Source: Sphingomonas alpina
GTDB taxonomy: Bacteria; Pseudomonadota; Alphaproteobacteria; Sphingomonadales; Sphingomonadaceae
Direction: 5' to 3'
Length of the DNA stretch: 64,000 nucleotides
Assembly: GCF_014490665.1 (NCBI RefSeq)
Contig: NZ_CP061038.1
Location: forward strand, 496,001 to 560,000
In this document: positions 1 to 8,574 of the stretch, piece by piece
How positions within the stretch are numbered: position 1 is the first letter of the stretch
Layout: each line of letters starts with the position of its first letter
Notes under the pieces: model-generated
Databases searched by the model: none
Told to the model about the DNA's origin: nothing
What the model saw: the letters and a program-made list of their open reading frames with translations, nothing else
Made by a program: the position numbers and the translations under genes

Positions 1-1416
1 GGCGAACTGGTCCGCGGCCAATATGGCCTGATTGCGGCACTGCCCTGGTTCGAGGCCGCGCTGGCCCGCGATGCCTATTACCATCCCGCGCTGATCGAAT
101 ACGCCTCAACGCTCGGCGATGCCGGTCGTTATGGCGACATGCTTGATGCCACGCGCCGTGCGCTTGCCGCGCGTCCGGGCAGTGCCCAGGCCTATTATCT
201 CCAGGCGGTGCTGGCCGCGCGGGCGGGCAATGACGATCTCGCTCGCACGCTGCTGCAGCGCACCGGCGATGCGCTCAACGGACTGCCCGGCGCGCTGCTG
301 CTCGGTGGCATGCTCGATTACGAAGCCGGCGGCTATGAGCAGGCGATCAACAAATGGCGCGAACTGGTCGGCCGCCAGCCGATGAACATCACCGCGCGCC
401 GCTTGCTCGGCGCGGCGCTGCTGCGCTCGGGCGATGCTCAGGGCGCGCTCGACGTGCTGCGCCCGGTCGCGGCGCGCTTCGATGCCGACAGCTATACGCT
501 GACCCTGGTCGCACGCGCGTTCGAACGGACCGGCGAGCGAGACTGGGCGGGCAAGTTCCTTGACCGCGCGGCCTTTCCGGCGCGTGACGCTTCGCTGCCG
601 TTCGGAACAGACGACAGCCTCGCGGTGCTCGGTGGCCTCGCCAACGACAATCCCGACGACCCGGTGCGGCGCGTGGTCTTTCTGCGCGGGCTGGCCGATG
701 CCGGCGACTATGGGGCTGCACTCGCCCAGGCGCAGGCGCTCACGCGCACATCGCCGGGGGCACCCGCTGCCTGGCTTGCGACCGGCGACATGCTGATGGT
801 GATGAAGCGCTATGACGAGGCATCGGCCGCGTATCGCCATGCTGCCGATATCCGTTTCGATGAACCGACCATGCTGCGCACGGTCGATGCGCTCGACCAT
901 GCCGGCCACCGCGCCGAAGCGGCCAATGCCCTTGCGCTGTTCCTGTCGCAGAATCCGCAGAATATCGCCGGCCAGCGGCTCGCCGCGCACTGGCAGATCG
1001 CCGCGGGCGAATTCGATGCAGCGATCGAGACGCTGGAAAATCTGCGCCAGCGCGTCGGCAATGGCGATGCCGCGCTGCTGACCGAGCTTGCCTATGCCTA
1101 TATCGGCGATGGCGATGAAACGACCGGCATGACCTATGCCAAGGCCGCCTATACCCTCGCACCACTCAACCCGGCGACGACCGACGCCTATGGCTGGGCG
1201 CTGTACCAGAGCGGCGACAACAAGGGGGCAGTGCAATTGCTCGAAAAGGCGGTCTCGATTGCACCCGAACATGCGATGCTGCGCTGGCATCTCGGACAGG
1301 CCTATGCCGATTTCGGCCGCGGTTCCGATGCCCGGGCGCAGATCGATGCCGCACTGAGCGATCCGACCTTCACCGACCGCGAGGCGGCCGCCGCGCTGCT
1401 GAAGACGCTGGTTTAA
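1..1416 (+). CDS. Tetratricopeptide-repeat protein, 5'-truncated by window edge
   Basis: The reading frame is open from base 1 to the TAA at 1414-1416, so only the C-terminal 471 residues are visible and the start lies outside the window. The protein is Ala/Leu/Asp-rich and built of degenerate 34-residue helical hairpins. Clear TPR signatures occur in the last third, for example TTDAYGWALYQSGDNKGAVQ followed by LLEKAVSIAPEHAMLRWHLG. TPR arrays act as protein-protein interaction scaffolds. The size and repeat style resemble the TPR proteins of exopolysaccharide or PEP-CTERM/XrtA loci, but nothing in the visible part proves that role and the upstream neighbours are missing. A REP-type inverted pair follows the stop codon. 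Confidence 0.85.
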   Translation, partial: GELVRGQYGLIAALPWFEAALARDAYYHPALIEYASTLGDAGRYGDMLDATRRALAARPGSAQAYYLQAVLAARAGNDDLARTLLQRTGDALNGLPGALLLGGMLDYEAGGYEQAINKWRELVGRQPMNITARRLLGAALLRSGDAQGALDVLRPVAARFDADSYTLTLVARAFERTGERDWAGKFLDRAAFPARDASLPFGTDDSLAVLGGLANDNPDDPVRRVVFLRGLADAGDYGAALAQAQALTRTSPGAPAAWLATGDMLMVMKRYDEASAAYRHAADIRFDEPTMLRTVDALDHAGHRAEAANALALFLSQNPQNIAGQRLAAHWQIAAGEFDAAIETLENLRQRVGNGDAALLTELAYAYIGDGDETTGMTYAKAAYTLAPLNPATTDAYGWALYQSGDNKGAVQLLEKAVSIAPEHAMLRWHLGQAYADFGRGSDARAQIDAALSDPTFTDREAAAALLKTLV

Positions 1417-1421
1417 TCTCA

Positions 1422-1508
1422 GCCGTTCGCCCTGAGCTTGTCGAAGGGCCGTTCTTTCTTCTAACGCGATGCAGAAGAGCGGGGCTTCGACAGGCTCAGC
1501 CCGAACGG
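1422..1508. repeat. REP-like inverted pair between TPR gene and DUF815 ATPase
   Basis: Two imperfect inverted copies of a sphingomonad-type intergenic repeat occur here. The first (1422-1449) reads GCCGTTCGCCCTGAGCTTGT then CGAAGGG. The second (1482-1508) is its near reverse complement, GGGCTTCGACAGGCTCAG then CCCGAACGG. About 32 bp separate them, so the transcript can fold into one long hairpin and may act as a terminator or mRNA stabiliser. The second copy ends at the Shine-Dalgarno sequence of the next gene. Confidence 0.85.
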
Positions 1509-1516
1509 AAGATGAT

Positions 1517-2344
1517 ATGGCCGACGATCAGCAAACGCCCCTCGACCGTATCGCCGCTGCCCTCGAACGCATCGCGCCGCCTGCGCCGGCGCCCGCCGAT
1601 CCGCTCGCCCATCCGGCGTATCTGTGGCGTGGCACGGCGCTGGCCCCCGCGCGTGATTTCGCGGCGCTGCCGCTTGGTGACCTTCATGGCATCGATGCGC
1701 AAAAGGCGACACTGGTCGCCAATCTCGATCGCCTCGCGCAAGGCCATGCCGCGCATGACGTGCTGCTCTGGGGTGCGCGCGGCACCGGCAAGTCGGCGCT
1801 GGTCAAGAGCAGCGTCGCCGCGCTGCAGGCCGAAGGCAAGGCGCTGGCATTGATCGAGGTGGTGACCACGCAACTCGACACGCTCGCGACGCTTTTCGCC
1901 GCGATCGCGGCCGTGCCCCGTGCGTTCGTCCTGTTCATCGACGATCTCGGCTTCAACGCCGCCAGCGACGCTCGCGCGCTGCGCTCGATGCTCGAGGGCG
2001 GGGCGGAAGCGCGGCCAGCCAATGCGCGGCTGCTGGTAACCTCGAACCGCCGGCACCTCGTGCCGCGCGACATCGCCGAGCAGGAAAGCGCGATCAACCC
2101 GCGCGATGCGGTCGACGACAATCTCGCCCTGGCCGATCGCTTCGGCCTGAGTCTCGGCTTTCATGTCGTCGACCAGGAAGGCTATCTCGCCATCGTCAGG
2201 GGCTATACCGATGCGCATGGCCTGCCCTTCGACCCGGTCGAGGCCGTCGGCTGGGCGACGCGGCGCGGCAGCCGGTCGGGCCGCGTCGCCTGGCACTATA
2301 TCGTCGATCTCGCCGGGCGGCATGGCCGGTCGCTGCGATTATAG
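1517..2344 (+). CDS. DUF815-family P-loop ATPase
   Basis: This is a 275-residue AAA-type ATPase of the DUF815 family (uncharacterised, widespread in proteobacteria). Walker A is GARGTGKS at about residues 86-93, and a Walker B-like strand FVLFIDDLGF lies near residue 140. The N-terminal 40 residues are Pro/Ala-rich. The start at ATG 1517 is chosen because GGAAG sits 5 nt upstream; an earlier in-frame ATG at 1469 would translate repeat sequence (the residues GASTGSAR come from the REP). The family's substrate is not known to me. The next gene, a sensor kinase, follows after 66 bp in the same direction, so co-transcription is possible. Confidence 0.85.
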   Translation: MADDQQTPLDRIAAALERIAPPAPAPADPLAHPAYLWRGTALAPARDFAALPLGDLHGIDAQKATLVANLDRLAQGHAAHDVLLWGARGTGKSALVKSSVAALQAEGKALALIEVVTTQLDTLATLFAAIAAVPRAFVLFIDDLGFNAASDARALRSMLEGGAEARPANARLLVTSNRRHLVPRDIAEQESAINPRDAVDDNLALADRFGLSLGFHVVDQEGYLAIVRGYTDAHGLPFDPVEAVGWATRRGSRSGRVAWHYIVDLAGRHGRSLRL

Positions 2345-2410
2345 CAGAAGTGGATCAGGTTTCGCCAAACGCGGCTTGACTTGATCGCCCGACCACTGCT
2401 GTCTCACCCG

Positions 2411-3427
2411 ATGGCCCGTATCGGCGAACTCGACCTGTGCGATCGACTCTCGCCCACCATTCCGATCTGGGTGACGCAGGTCGTTGTCGGGCTGGTCACA
2501 TCGGGCGCGGCGCGGCTGCTCCGCATCGGCTTCGATATCGTCGTGGGCGGTGCCGCGCCGTTCGCGTTGATCTATCCTGCGATGATGATCGCGACATTGT
2601 TCGCGCGTGCGCTGGCCGGGATCGTCGCCGCGACGGTCATGATCCTGTACATCTGGTATTATCTTTACCCGATCCAGAACTCGTTCCGCTTCGTGGATTC
2701 GGTCGGCGCGCTTTCGGTCGGCGTGGTGGTGGTCACCGCGCTCATCACCATCGGCCTGGCCGAGCTGTTCCGTCGTTCGGCCTATCGCGCGACGCGCGAG
2801 CGCGACCGGGAAATCGCCGATCGCGACCTGTTCCTTGCCGAATTCGACCATCGCATGAAGAACAATTTCGCCATCGTCGCGGGCTTGCTCGACATGCAGA
2901 AGCGTCGCGCGGCCGATCCGGCGACCGCGGAAGCGCTGGGCGTCGCGCAGATGCGCATCGACAGCATCGCCCGGGCCCACCGCCATCTCTATCGCGGCAG
3001 CGAGCAACCCGGCATGGTCGAGATGCAGGAATATCTGCCGGATCTGTGCTCGGCGCTTTCCGAAGCCTTGTTCCTGCGCGGCGGCATCACGCTCGGCTGC
3101 GATACCGACCAGGCGTCGGTGCCACGCGACCGTGCCGTATCGATCGGGCTGGTCGTCAACGAACTCGTCACCAACGCGGCCAAACATGCCTTTCCCGGCC
3201 GCGACCTCGGCAGCATCCGGGTCGGTTTTCACAACCGCGCCGGTGGCGGCTGGATCGTGACCGTGACCGATGATGGTGTCGGCCTGCCCAAAAAGCCTGT
3301 TTCGCCTGGCGCCGACCATGGCCTGGGCAGTCGGCTGATCGAGGCGTTCGCCCGTCAGGCCGGCGGGACGATCACCACCGACAGCGACCGTACGGGAACG
3401 CGGGTGACGCTGGAGTTGACCGCTTAA
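2411..3427 (+). CDS. Membrane sensor histidine kinase, HisKA_2/DUF4118 type
   Basis: The 338-residue kinase has an N-terminal membrane region with about four hydrophobic segments (roughly residues 18-120, DUF4118-like), then a HisKA_2-type dimerisation segment with the H-box DHRMKNN (phospho-acceptor His near residue 147). A C-terminal HATPase domain follows, with the N-box NELVTNAAKHAF, the G1 box TDDGVGLP and the G2 region GLGSRLIEAF. Kinases of this subfamily often phosphorylate stand-alone receivers or PhyR-type general stress regulators in alphaproteobacteria. No response regulator is adjacent, so the partner is unknown. ATG 2411 is preferred to the upstream TTG at 2381; neither has a strong ribosome site. 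The stop overlaps the convergent uup stop within the bases TTAA at 3424-3427. Confidence 0.88.
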   Translation: MARIGELDLCDRLSPTIPIWVTQVVVGLVTSGAARLLRIGFDIVVGGAAPFALIYPAMMIATLFARALAGIVAATVMILYIWYYLYPIQNSFRFVDSVGALSVGVVVVTALITIGLAELFRRSAYRATRERDREIADRDLFLAEFDHRMKNNFAIVAGLLDMQKRRAADPATAEALGVAQMRIDSIARAHRHLYRGSEQPGMVEMQEYLPDLCSALSEALFLRGGITLGCDTDQASVPRDRAVSIGLVVNELVTNAAKHAFPGRDLGSIRVGFHNRAGGGWIVTVTDDGVGLPKKPVSPGADHGLGSRLIEAFARQAGGTITTDSDRTGTRVTLELTA

Positions 3428-5205
3428 GTCAGCGCCTCGACCTGCTCGGCAAGCTCAAGCCAGCGCATTTCCGCCGCGTCCTTCTCCTCGCGCGCCGTCT
3501 CGATCGCCTTGGTCAGCCGTTCGAATTTGGCGAAATCGCGCGCATAGAGTGTGGGATCGGCGAGCAGTGCTTCATCGCGCTTGATCGCCGCTTCGATCTC
3601 CTCGATCCGCTTGGGCAGCAGATCATAATCGCGCTGGTCCTTGTAGCTCAGCTTGACCTTGGGCGCGGGCGGTGCGGTCGGCTCGACCTTGCGTGGATTG
3701 GGGCGCTTGCCGCCGCTGACCTTCAGCCGGCGGCGCTTTTCCCAGTCCTCATAACCGCCGGCGACGACATCCACCGTGCCCGATCCGTCGAGCCCGAGCG
3801 TGATCGTGACGGTACGGTCGAGGAAATCGCGGTCATGGCTGACGATCAGCACGGTGCCGTCATAATCGCCGATCACTTCCTGCAGCAGGTCGAGCGTTTC
3901 CAGGTCGAGATCGTTGGTCGGTTCGTCGAGCACCAGCAGATTGGACGGCCGGGCGAACTCGCGCGCCAGCAACAGGCGCGATCGCTCACCGCCCGACAGG
4001 GTCCCGACTTGCGCATCGACCAGCCCGGGCTCGAACAGGAATTCCTTTAAATAGCCGATGATGTGCTTCTTGATGCCCTGCACCTCGATCCAGTCGCCGC
4101 CATCGGCGAGCACTTCGCGCACCGTCTTTTCCGGCGCCATCAGGCTGCGCTGCTGGTCGATGACGATGCGGTCGAGCGTCTTGGCGAGGCGGATATGGCC
4201 CGAATCGGGCGCGAGCTCGCCGGTCAGCAGCTTGAGCAACGTGGTCTTGCCCGCGCCGTTCGCACCGACGATGCCGATCCGGTCGCCACGCATCACGCGC
4301 AAGGTCAGGTCCTTGATGATCGGCCGGTCCCCGAAGGATTTCGATACCGCCTTGACGTCGATGACCATCTTGGTGCGCGCATCGTCGGTGCCGATCGAGA
4401 GATTGGCGGTGCCCGGCGGGCCCATCATGGCTGCGCGGGTAGCGCGCATCTCGTGCAGCTTGGTAAGCCGCCCCTGGTTGCGCTTGCGCCGCCCGGTGAC
4501 GCCGCGCAGCAGCCAATGCTCCTCCAGCTTCAGCTTCGCATCCAGCCGTTCGGCATTGCGCGCCTCATCGGCATAGACCTGCTCGGTCCATGCCTCGAAG
4601 CCGCCGAAGCCGATCTCCGCCCGCCGGATCGCACCGCGGTCGAGCCACAAAGTCTGTTTGGTCAGGCGGGTCAGAAAGGTGCGGTCATGGCTGATCGCGA
4701 TGAATGCGCCGCGGAACCGGCTCAGCCAGTCCTCCAGCCAGTCGATTGCCGCGATGTCGAGATGGTTGGTCGGCTCGTCGAGCAGCAGGACATCGGGATC
4801 CATTGCGAGCGCGCGGACGATCGCCGCGCGCCGACGCTCACCGCCCGATGCGCTTGCCGCTTCGCGCGACAGGTCGATGCCGAGCTGGTCGGCGATCGCA
4901 TCGGCCTCGTACGGCAGCGGCGCATCATCGCCATGAAGCACATAATCGAGCAGGGTTGCGCGCTGGCGCAGGTCGGGTTCCTGTTCGAGCAGCACGACGC
5001 GGGTGCCCGGCTGAATCGTCCGCCGCCCTTCATCCGCATCGACTGCGCCTGCGATCAGTTTGAGCAAAGTCGTCTTGCCCGCGCCATTGCGCCCGATCAG
5101 CGCGAGCCGGTCGCGCGGCTGAATATGGATGTCGAGGCCGCGGAACAGCCACCCCGATCCCTGGATGATGCCGAGATTTTCAAAAGCGAGGATTGGGGCT
5201 GCCAT
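3424..5205 (-). CDS. uup: ABC-F family ATPase Uup
   Basis: The 593-residue protein has two ABC ATPase domains and no membrane segments, which defines ABC-F. Walker A motifs are GRNGAGKTT (about residues 38-46) and GANGAGKTT in the second half. Signature motifs are SGGERRR and SGGERSR, and both Walker B regions read LVLDEPTN or LLLDEPTN. A charged linker precedes a C-terminal coiled coil (about 525-593; KLSYKDQRDYDLLPKRIEE), the DNA-binding tail that separates Uup from EttA and similar members. ABC-F proteins act on ribosomes; Uup has also been linked to transposon excision and DNA branch stability. It is transcribed alone and converges on the kinase gene. Confidence 0.93.
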   Translation of the reverse strand: MAAPILAFENLGIIQGSGWLFRGLDIHIQPRDRLALIGRNGAGKTTLLKLIAGAVDADEGRRTIQPGTRVVLLEQEPDLRQRATLLDYVLHGDDAPLPYEADAIADQLGIDLSREAASASGGERRRAAIVRALAMDPDVLLLDEPTNHLDIAAIDWLEDWLSRFRGAFIAISHDRTFLTRLTKQTLWLDRGAIRRAEIGFGGFEAWTEQVYADEARNAERLDAKLKLEEHWLLRGVTGRRKRNQGRLTKLHEMRATRAAMMGPPGTANLSIGTDDARTKMVIDVKAVSKSFGDRPIIKDLTLRVMRGDRIGIVGANGAGKTTLLKLLTGELAPDSGHIRLAKTLDRIVIDQQRSLMAPEKTVREVLADGGDWIEVQGIKKHIIGYLKEFLFEPGLVDAQVGTLSGGERSRLLLAREFARPSNLLVLDEPTNDLDLETLDLLQEVIGDYDGTVLIVSHDRDFLDRTVTITLGLDGSGTVDVVAGGYEDWEKRRRLKVSGGKRPNPRKVEPTAPPAPKVKLSYKDQRDYDLLPKRIEEIEAAIKRDEALLADPTLYARDFAKFERLTKAIETAREEKDAAEMRWLELAEQVEALT

Positions 5206-5302
5206 GGCGGTCCGTTAGGGGGCGGATCGCAGGACGGCAAGTTGCGCTTGCCTGACCGAAGCATTCACAGGCTGTTCAAGCCCGCTCCGCTATGCGACGC
5301 AC

Positions 5303-5611
5303 ATGAAGATGTTGCTATCCTCTTTAGTCTGCCTCCTCGCCGCGGCCGGACCGGTCGCCGCCGAACCTGCGCCCGACCAGCGCCGGGGCGATCAGGTCGA
5401 AGCGTTCGACCAGCTCAAAAAGGGGCGGCTGCTGCCGCTTCACGAGATCGAGCGCCGTGTCGTGCCGCAAATGCGTGGTGCACAATATCTTGGTGTCGAA
5501 CTCGATTCGATCAGTGGCATTTACACGCTCAAATTCCTGCGCGATGGAAATGTCATCTGGGTCGAGGTCGATGGCCGCTCTGGCCAGGTCATCGGCCGCA
5601 CCGGCAATTGA
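5303..5611 (+). CDS. Small secreted PepSY-like protein
   Basis: This 102-residue protein has a clear Sec signal peptide (MKMLLSSLVCLLAAAGPVAA, cleavage near residue 20). A short PepSY-like domain follows, with the pattern QYLGVELDSISGIYTLKFLR, then VIWVEVDGRSGQVIGR. PepSY domains are periplasmic and often modulate proteases or sensors. It lies 31 bp upstream of a PhoP-like response regulator and its sensor, in the same direction, so it is likely the first gene of that operon and may feed the sensor's periplasmic input. That functional link is an inference from position. Confidence 0.85.
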   Translation: MKMLLSSLVCLLAAAGPVAAEPAPDQRRGDQVEAFDQLKKGRLLPLHEIERRVVPQMRGAQYLGVELDSISGIYTLKFLRDGNVIWVEVDGRSGQVIGRTGN

Positions 5612-5642
5612 GTCACCCGATCGTGGCTAGAGGGGAACAAGA

Positions 5643-6308
5643 ATGCGCGTCCTGATCGTCGAAGACGAACCCAATCTCGGACAGCAGTTGAAAAACACGC
5701 TGGAAGGCGCTGGCTATGCGATCGACCTCGCCACCGATGGCGAAGAGGGTCATTTCATGGGCTCGACCGAGAATTACGACGCGATCGTGCTCGATCTCGG
5801 CCTGCCCGAGATTGACGGGCTGACCGTGCTCGATCGCTGGCGCAAGGAAGGCCGCACCGCGCCGGTGCTGGTACTCACCGCGCGCGACAGCTGGTCGGAC
5901 AAGGTCGCCGGGCTCGATGCCGGCGCTGACGATTATGTCGCCAAGCCGTTCCAGTCGGAGGAACTGATCGCCCGGCTGCGCGCATTGATTCGCCGCGCCT
6001 CGGGTAATGCCTCGTCGGAACTGACCGCGGGCGATGTCCGGCTCGATACGCGCTCGGGCAAGGTCACGCTGGCCGGCGAACCGGTCAAGCTGACCGCACA
6101 GGAATATAAGTTGCTCAGCTATCTGCTCCATCACAAGGGCAAGGTGGTCAGCCGCACCGAGTTGATCGAGCATATCTACGATCAGGATTTCGACCGCGAT
6201 TCGAATACCATCGAAGTGTTCGTGACGCGCATCCGCAAGAAGCTCGGCCAGGACGTGATCACCACGATCCGCGGCCTGGGCTACAGCCTTGAAGACCCCG
6301 ATGCTTAG
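5643..6308 (+). CDS. PhoP-like OmpR-family response regulator
   Basis: The 221-residue protein has an N-terminal receiver domain (acid pocket VEDE at residues 6-9, phospho-acceptor Asp51 in LDLGLPEIDG, switch Thr in VLTARD, Lys in AKPF). It is followed by an OmpR/PhoB winged helix (ELTAGDVRLDTRSGKVTLAG to TTIRGLGYSLE). The match to PhoP-type regulators is good, but the symbol is withheld because several paralogues share this form. The gene is preceded by GGGGAACAAGA as ribosome site and followed by a REP pair and then the cognate kinase. Confidence 0.93.
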   Translation: MRVLIVEDEPNLGQQLKNTLEGAGYAIDLATDGEEGHFMGSTENYDAIVLDLGLPEIDGLTVLDRWRKEGRTAPVLVLTARDSWSDKVAGLDAGADDYVAKPFQSEELIARLRALIRRASGNASSELTAGDVRLDTRSGKVTLAGEPVKLTAQEYKLLSYLLHHKGKVVSRTELIEHIYDQDFDRDSNTIEVFVTRIRKKLGQDVITTIRGLGYSLEDPDA

Positions 6309-6312
6309 TTTT

Positions 6313-6396
6313 GCCGTCACCCCCGCGAAAGCGGGGGTCCCGCTTCTGTTCAACGTACTAGAGGAAGCGGGATCCCCGCTTTCGCGGGGATGACGG
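6313..6396. repeat. REP-like inverted pair overlapping a kinase start codon
   Basis: Two inverted copies of the CCCCGCGAAAGCGGGG-type palindrome lie here. Copy one spans 6313-6346 (starts GCCGTCACCCCCGCGAAAGC). Copy two spans 6362-6396 and reads AGGAAGCGGGATCCCCGC, then TTTCGCGGGGATGACGG. Each folds into a strong hairpin and the pair can fold together. The ATG of the downstream kinase (6390-6392) is the ATG of GGGGATGACGG in copy two. Confidence 0.9.
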
Positions 6397-7808
6397 AATT
6401 GGTGGCGGAAACGTCCGAAACCCCGACTGCCGTTGCCGAGGAACCCGAAACCCCGCTCGGCCGCGGTTATGTCCGCACGACCGGATCACTCAGCCGCCGG
6501 ATGATCCTGATCGCGGCGGCGTGGATATTGCTGCTGCTGACCGGCGGCGGCTTTGCGCTCGATCGTGTGCTCTCATCGGCGATCACGCGCAATTTCGACG
6601 ACCAGCTCGAATATGTCCTGACCGCGTTGATCGTCTCGGCCGAGATCGGCCCGGACGGTGAGGTCGTGTTCAATCGCGAACCCGCCGACCAGCGCTTCCT
6701 CGAACCCTATTCGGGCCTTTACTGGCAGGTCAGCACCAGGGGACGCGAGGATTTCCCGTCGCGCTCGCTCTGGGACCGGCGTCTGTCGTTCGGATCGCAG
6801 CATACCGATCTCGGCATCCACAGCTATGACAGTGTCCAGTTCAATGCCGAAAAACTGCGCATCCTCGAACGCGATGTGAAGCTGCCGGGATCGCCGCTTC
6901 GCTGGCGTTTCCAGGTCGCGCAGACCCGCGAAGGGCTGGATGCACAGATCAACGCGCTGCGGCGAACATTGGTGCGCAGCTTTGTGTTGCTCGGGCTCGG
7001 CCTGATCATCATGGCCGCGCTGCAGACTTTTTACGGGCTATGGCCGCTGCGCAAGGTGCGCGAGGAAATCGCTCGCATGCGTGCCGGCAAGTCGCGCCAG
7101 ATCGAGCGCGCCATGCCGATCGAAGTCGCGCCGATGGTCGAGGAACTGAATGGTCTGATCGCGCATAACGAGCGTCAGGCCGAGGAAGCACGCCGCCATG
7201 CCGGCAATCTGGCGCACGCGCTGAAGACCCCGCTGACCGTGATCATGAACGCCGCCACCGCCCAGGCCGACGATCTCGGCGAGACGGTGGTGCGCGAAGC
7301 GCGGACGATGCGCCGCCAGGTCGATCACCATCTCGCCCGCGCTCGCGCCGTAGGCCGGCGCGGATCGGCGCATAGCCGTGCCGATGTCTGGCCGAGCCTT
7401 GAGTCGGTGGAGCGCGCCGTTGCGCGGCTCTATCGCCATGTCCGCATCGACATCGCCGGATCAAAGACGCTGCAGGTCCATGTCGAACGCCAAGATCTCG
7501 ACGAGATGCTCGGCAATCTGATCGAGAATGCCGCGAAATATGGCGGCGGCAGCGTGTTCGTGACGGTCGGCCAGCATTCGGGCTTTGTCGAATTCCTGAT
7601 CGAGGATGATGGCATGGGCATCCCCGAGGAACAGCGCGTGCGCATCTTCGATCGCGGCGTGCGGCTCGATTCGGGCAAGCCCGGCACGGGCCTCGGCATG
7701 GCGATCGTGCGTGACGTGGCGGAGATTTACGAAGGCACTGTCAGCCTCGAGGAGAGCGAGGATCTGGGCGGGCTGCTCGTGCGGCTGCGGCTGCCCGCCG
7801 CGAACTAA
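6390..7808 (+). CDS. PhoQ-like sensor histidine kinase
   Basis: The 472-residue kinase has an N-terminal cytoplasmic tail, a first membrane helix (about residues 33-55, MILIAAAWILLLLTGGGFAL), a periplasmic sensor of about 140 residues, and a second helix (about 195-215). The H-box NLAHALKTPLTV and a HATPase_c domain (LIENAAKYG, DDGMGIP, GTGLGMAIV) follow. It pairs with the response regulator just upstream. The ATG at 6390 is inside a REP copy and has no separate Shine-Dalgarno. A GTG at 6402 preceded by GGAAT is an alternative that would remove four residues. The first 25 or so residues are Glu/Thr/Pro-rich and look unconserved, consistent with recent extension through the repeat. Confidence 0.9.
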   Translation: MTELVAETSETPTAVAEEPETPLGRGYVRTTGSLSRRMILIAAAWILLLLTGGGFALDRVLSSAITRNFDDQLEYVLTALIVSAEIGPDGEVVFNREPADQRFLEPYSGLYWQVSTRGREDFPSRSLWDRRLSFGSQHTDLGIHSYDSVQFNAEKLRILERDVKLPGSPLRWRFQVAQTREGLDAQINALRRTLVRSFVLLGLGLIIMAALQTFYGLWPLRKVREEIARMRAGKSRQIERAMPIEVAPMVEELNGLIAHNERQAEEARRHAGNLAHALKTPLTVIMNAATAQADDLGETVVREARTMRRQVDHHLARARAVGRRGSAHSRADVWPSLESVERAVARLYRHVRIDIAGSKTLQVHVERQDLDEMLGNLIENAAKYGGGSVFVTVGQHSGFVEFLIEDDGMGIPEEQRVRIFDRGVRLDSGKPGTGLGMAIVRDVAEIYEGTVSLEESEDLGGLLVRLRLPAAN

Positions 7809-7811
7809 ACC

Positions 7812-8474
7812 CTAGTCGGTCCGGCTCGCGCATGAGGCCGAGCCCAGCCAGGTGTGCGGGTTGCCGTCCCAGCACCAGCCAAGGTTTGGCTGCCTGGCGG
7901 CATTGATCCATATCGCCGGAACGCGCTGATCGCCCGGATGGCGCGATGCCAGCAGCGAGTAGCAATTATTCTTCCTGAGAAAGTCGGGAAATTGCGTGGC
8001 GATCGCGATGCCCTCCTCGATCGTCAGCGTCAGCCTGGCCTTGCCCTTGATCAGGACGAGCGCTTCGTTCGGCGGCAGATTCCTGTTTAGCTGCCCGCGA
8101 TCGATATCGCTGATCAGATAGGCTGGACTCGCCGGCAGAACGGTGTCGGCGGTGACGCGGAAATCACTCGCCGAACGCGGATAAAGCTTTGAAACCCCTT
8201 GCCGGCCATCCTTGCTGACGGCCGCCATCTGTACATCGGTCGCGACCAGTTCGCTTTTGACGGCAATGACGAACGGCAGTTTTCCGGTCTCCATATCGCC
8301 GGCGCTCACCTGAAGTATGACGACCTTTTCCGCCAGCGGTGCCAGCAGCGCGCGGAATGCGGTCTCGCCCAGGCCGCTATGCTGCGGATAGCCCCTGTCG
8401 ACCAATACACCGGTCTGGCGATCGAATTCCTGTGTCCGTTCTGCTGGTGTCATAGGGCGGCGCTCCGTCATCAT
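7812..8474 (-). CDS. Conserved hypothetical protein, possibly DUF5701-like
   Basis: The 220-residue soluble protein has no signal peptide or membrane segment. It begins with a helical segment (EFDRQTGVLVDRGYPQHSGL) and contains PPNEALVLIKGKARLTLTIE and a Trp/Cys-rich C-terminus (WCWDGNPHTWLGSASCASR). The N-terminal pattern resembles DUF5701, a family known mainly from actinobacteria; that is my recollection and not a search result. An internal start at 8453 (MTPAER) is plausible because GGAG lies 11 nt upstream of it. It ends 3 bp from the convergent kinase stop. Function unknown. Confidence 0.75.
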   Translation of the reverse strand: MMTERRPMTPAERTQEFDRQTGVLVDRGYPQHSGLGETAFRALLAPLAEKVVILQVSAGDMETGKLPFVIAVKSELVATDVQMAAVSKDGRQGVSKLYPRSASDFRVTADTVLPASPAYLISDIDRGQLNRNLPPNEALVLIKGKARLTLTIEEGIAIATQFPDFLRKNNCYSLLASRHPGDQRVPAIWINAARQPNLGWCWDGNPHTWLGSASCASRTD

Positions 8475-8520
8475 CGGAGCGCGATATGGCGTCGCGAGCT
8501 TCTAGTTTCACGTTGCCAAT

Positions 8521-8567
8521 CTGTTCCGGGGCCAGTCTGTTCCGGGGCCAGTCTGTTGCGGCCCTGG
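8521..8567. repeat. 16-bp tandem repeat
   Basis: The unit CTGTTCCGGGGCCAGT occurs exactly twice (8521-8536 and 8537-8552), followed by a degraded third copy CTGTTGCGGCCCTGG. It lies between two minus-strand genes, just upstream of the DUF5701-like gene. No function is evident. Confidence 0.85.
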
Positions 8568-8574
8568 CCGCCGG

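Noticed and set aside
106..1290. 394-residue minus-strand frame opposite the TPR gene
   Set aside because: It lies wholly antisense to a clear TPR gene, has Arg/Gly-rich composition typical of GC-rich shadow frames, and matches no family.
4063..5655. 530-residue plus-strand frame opposite uup
   Set aside because: It is antisense to a definite ABC-F gene and continues into the PepSY gene in another frame; no domain or ribosome site.
6309..6400. CRISPR-like repeats
   Set aside because: The repeats are inverted hairpins of REP type with only two copies, not regularly spaced direct repeats.
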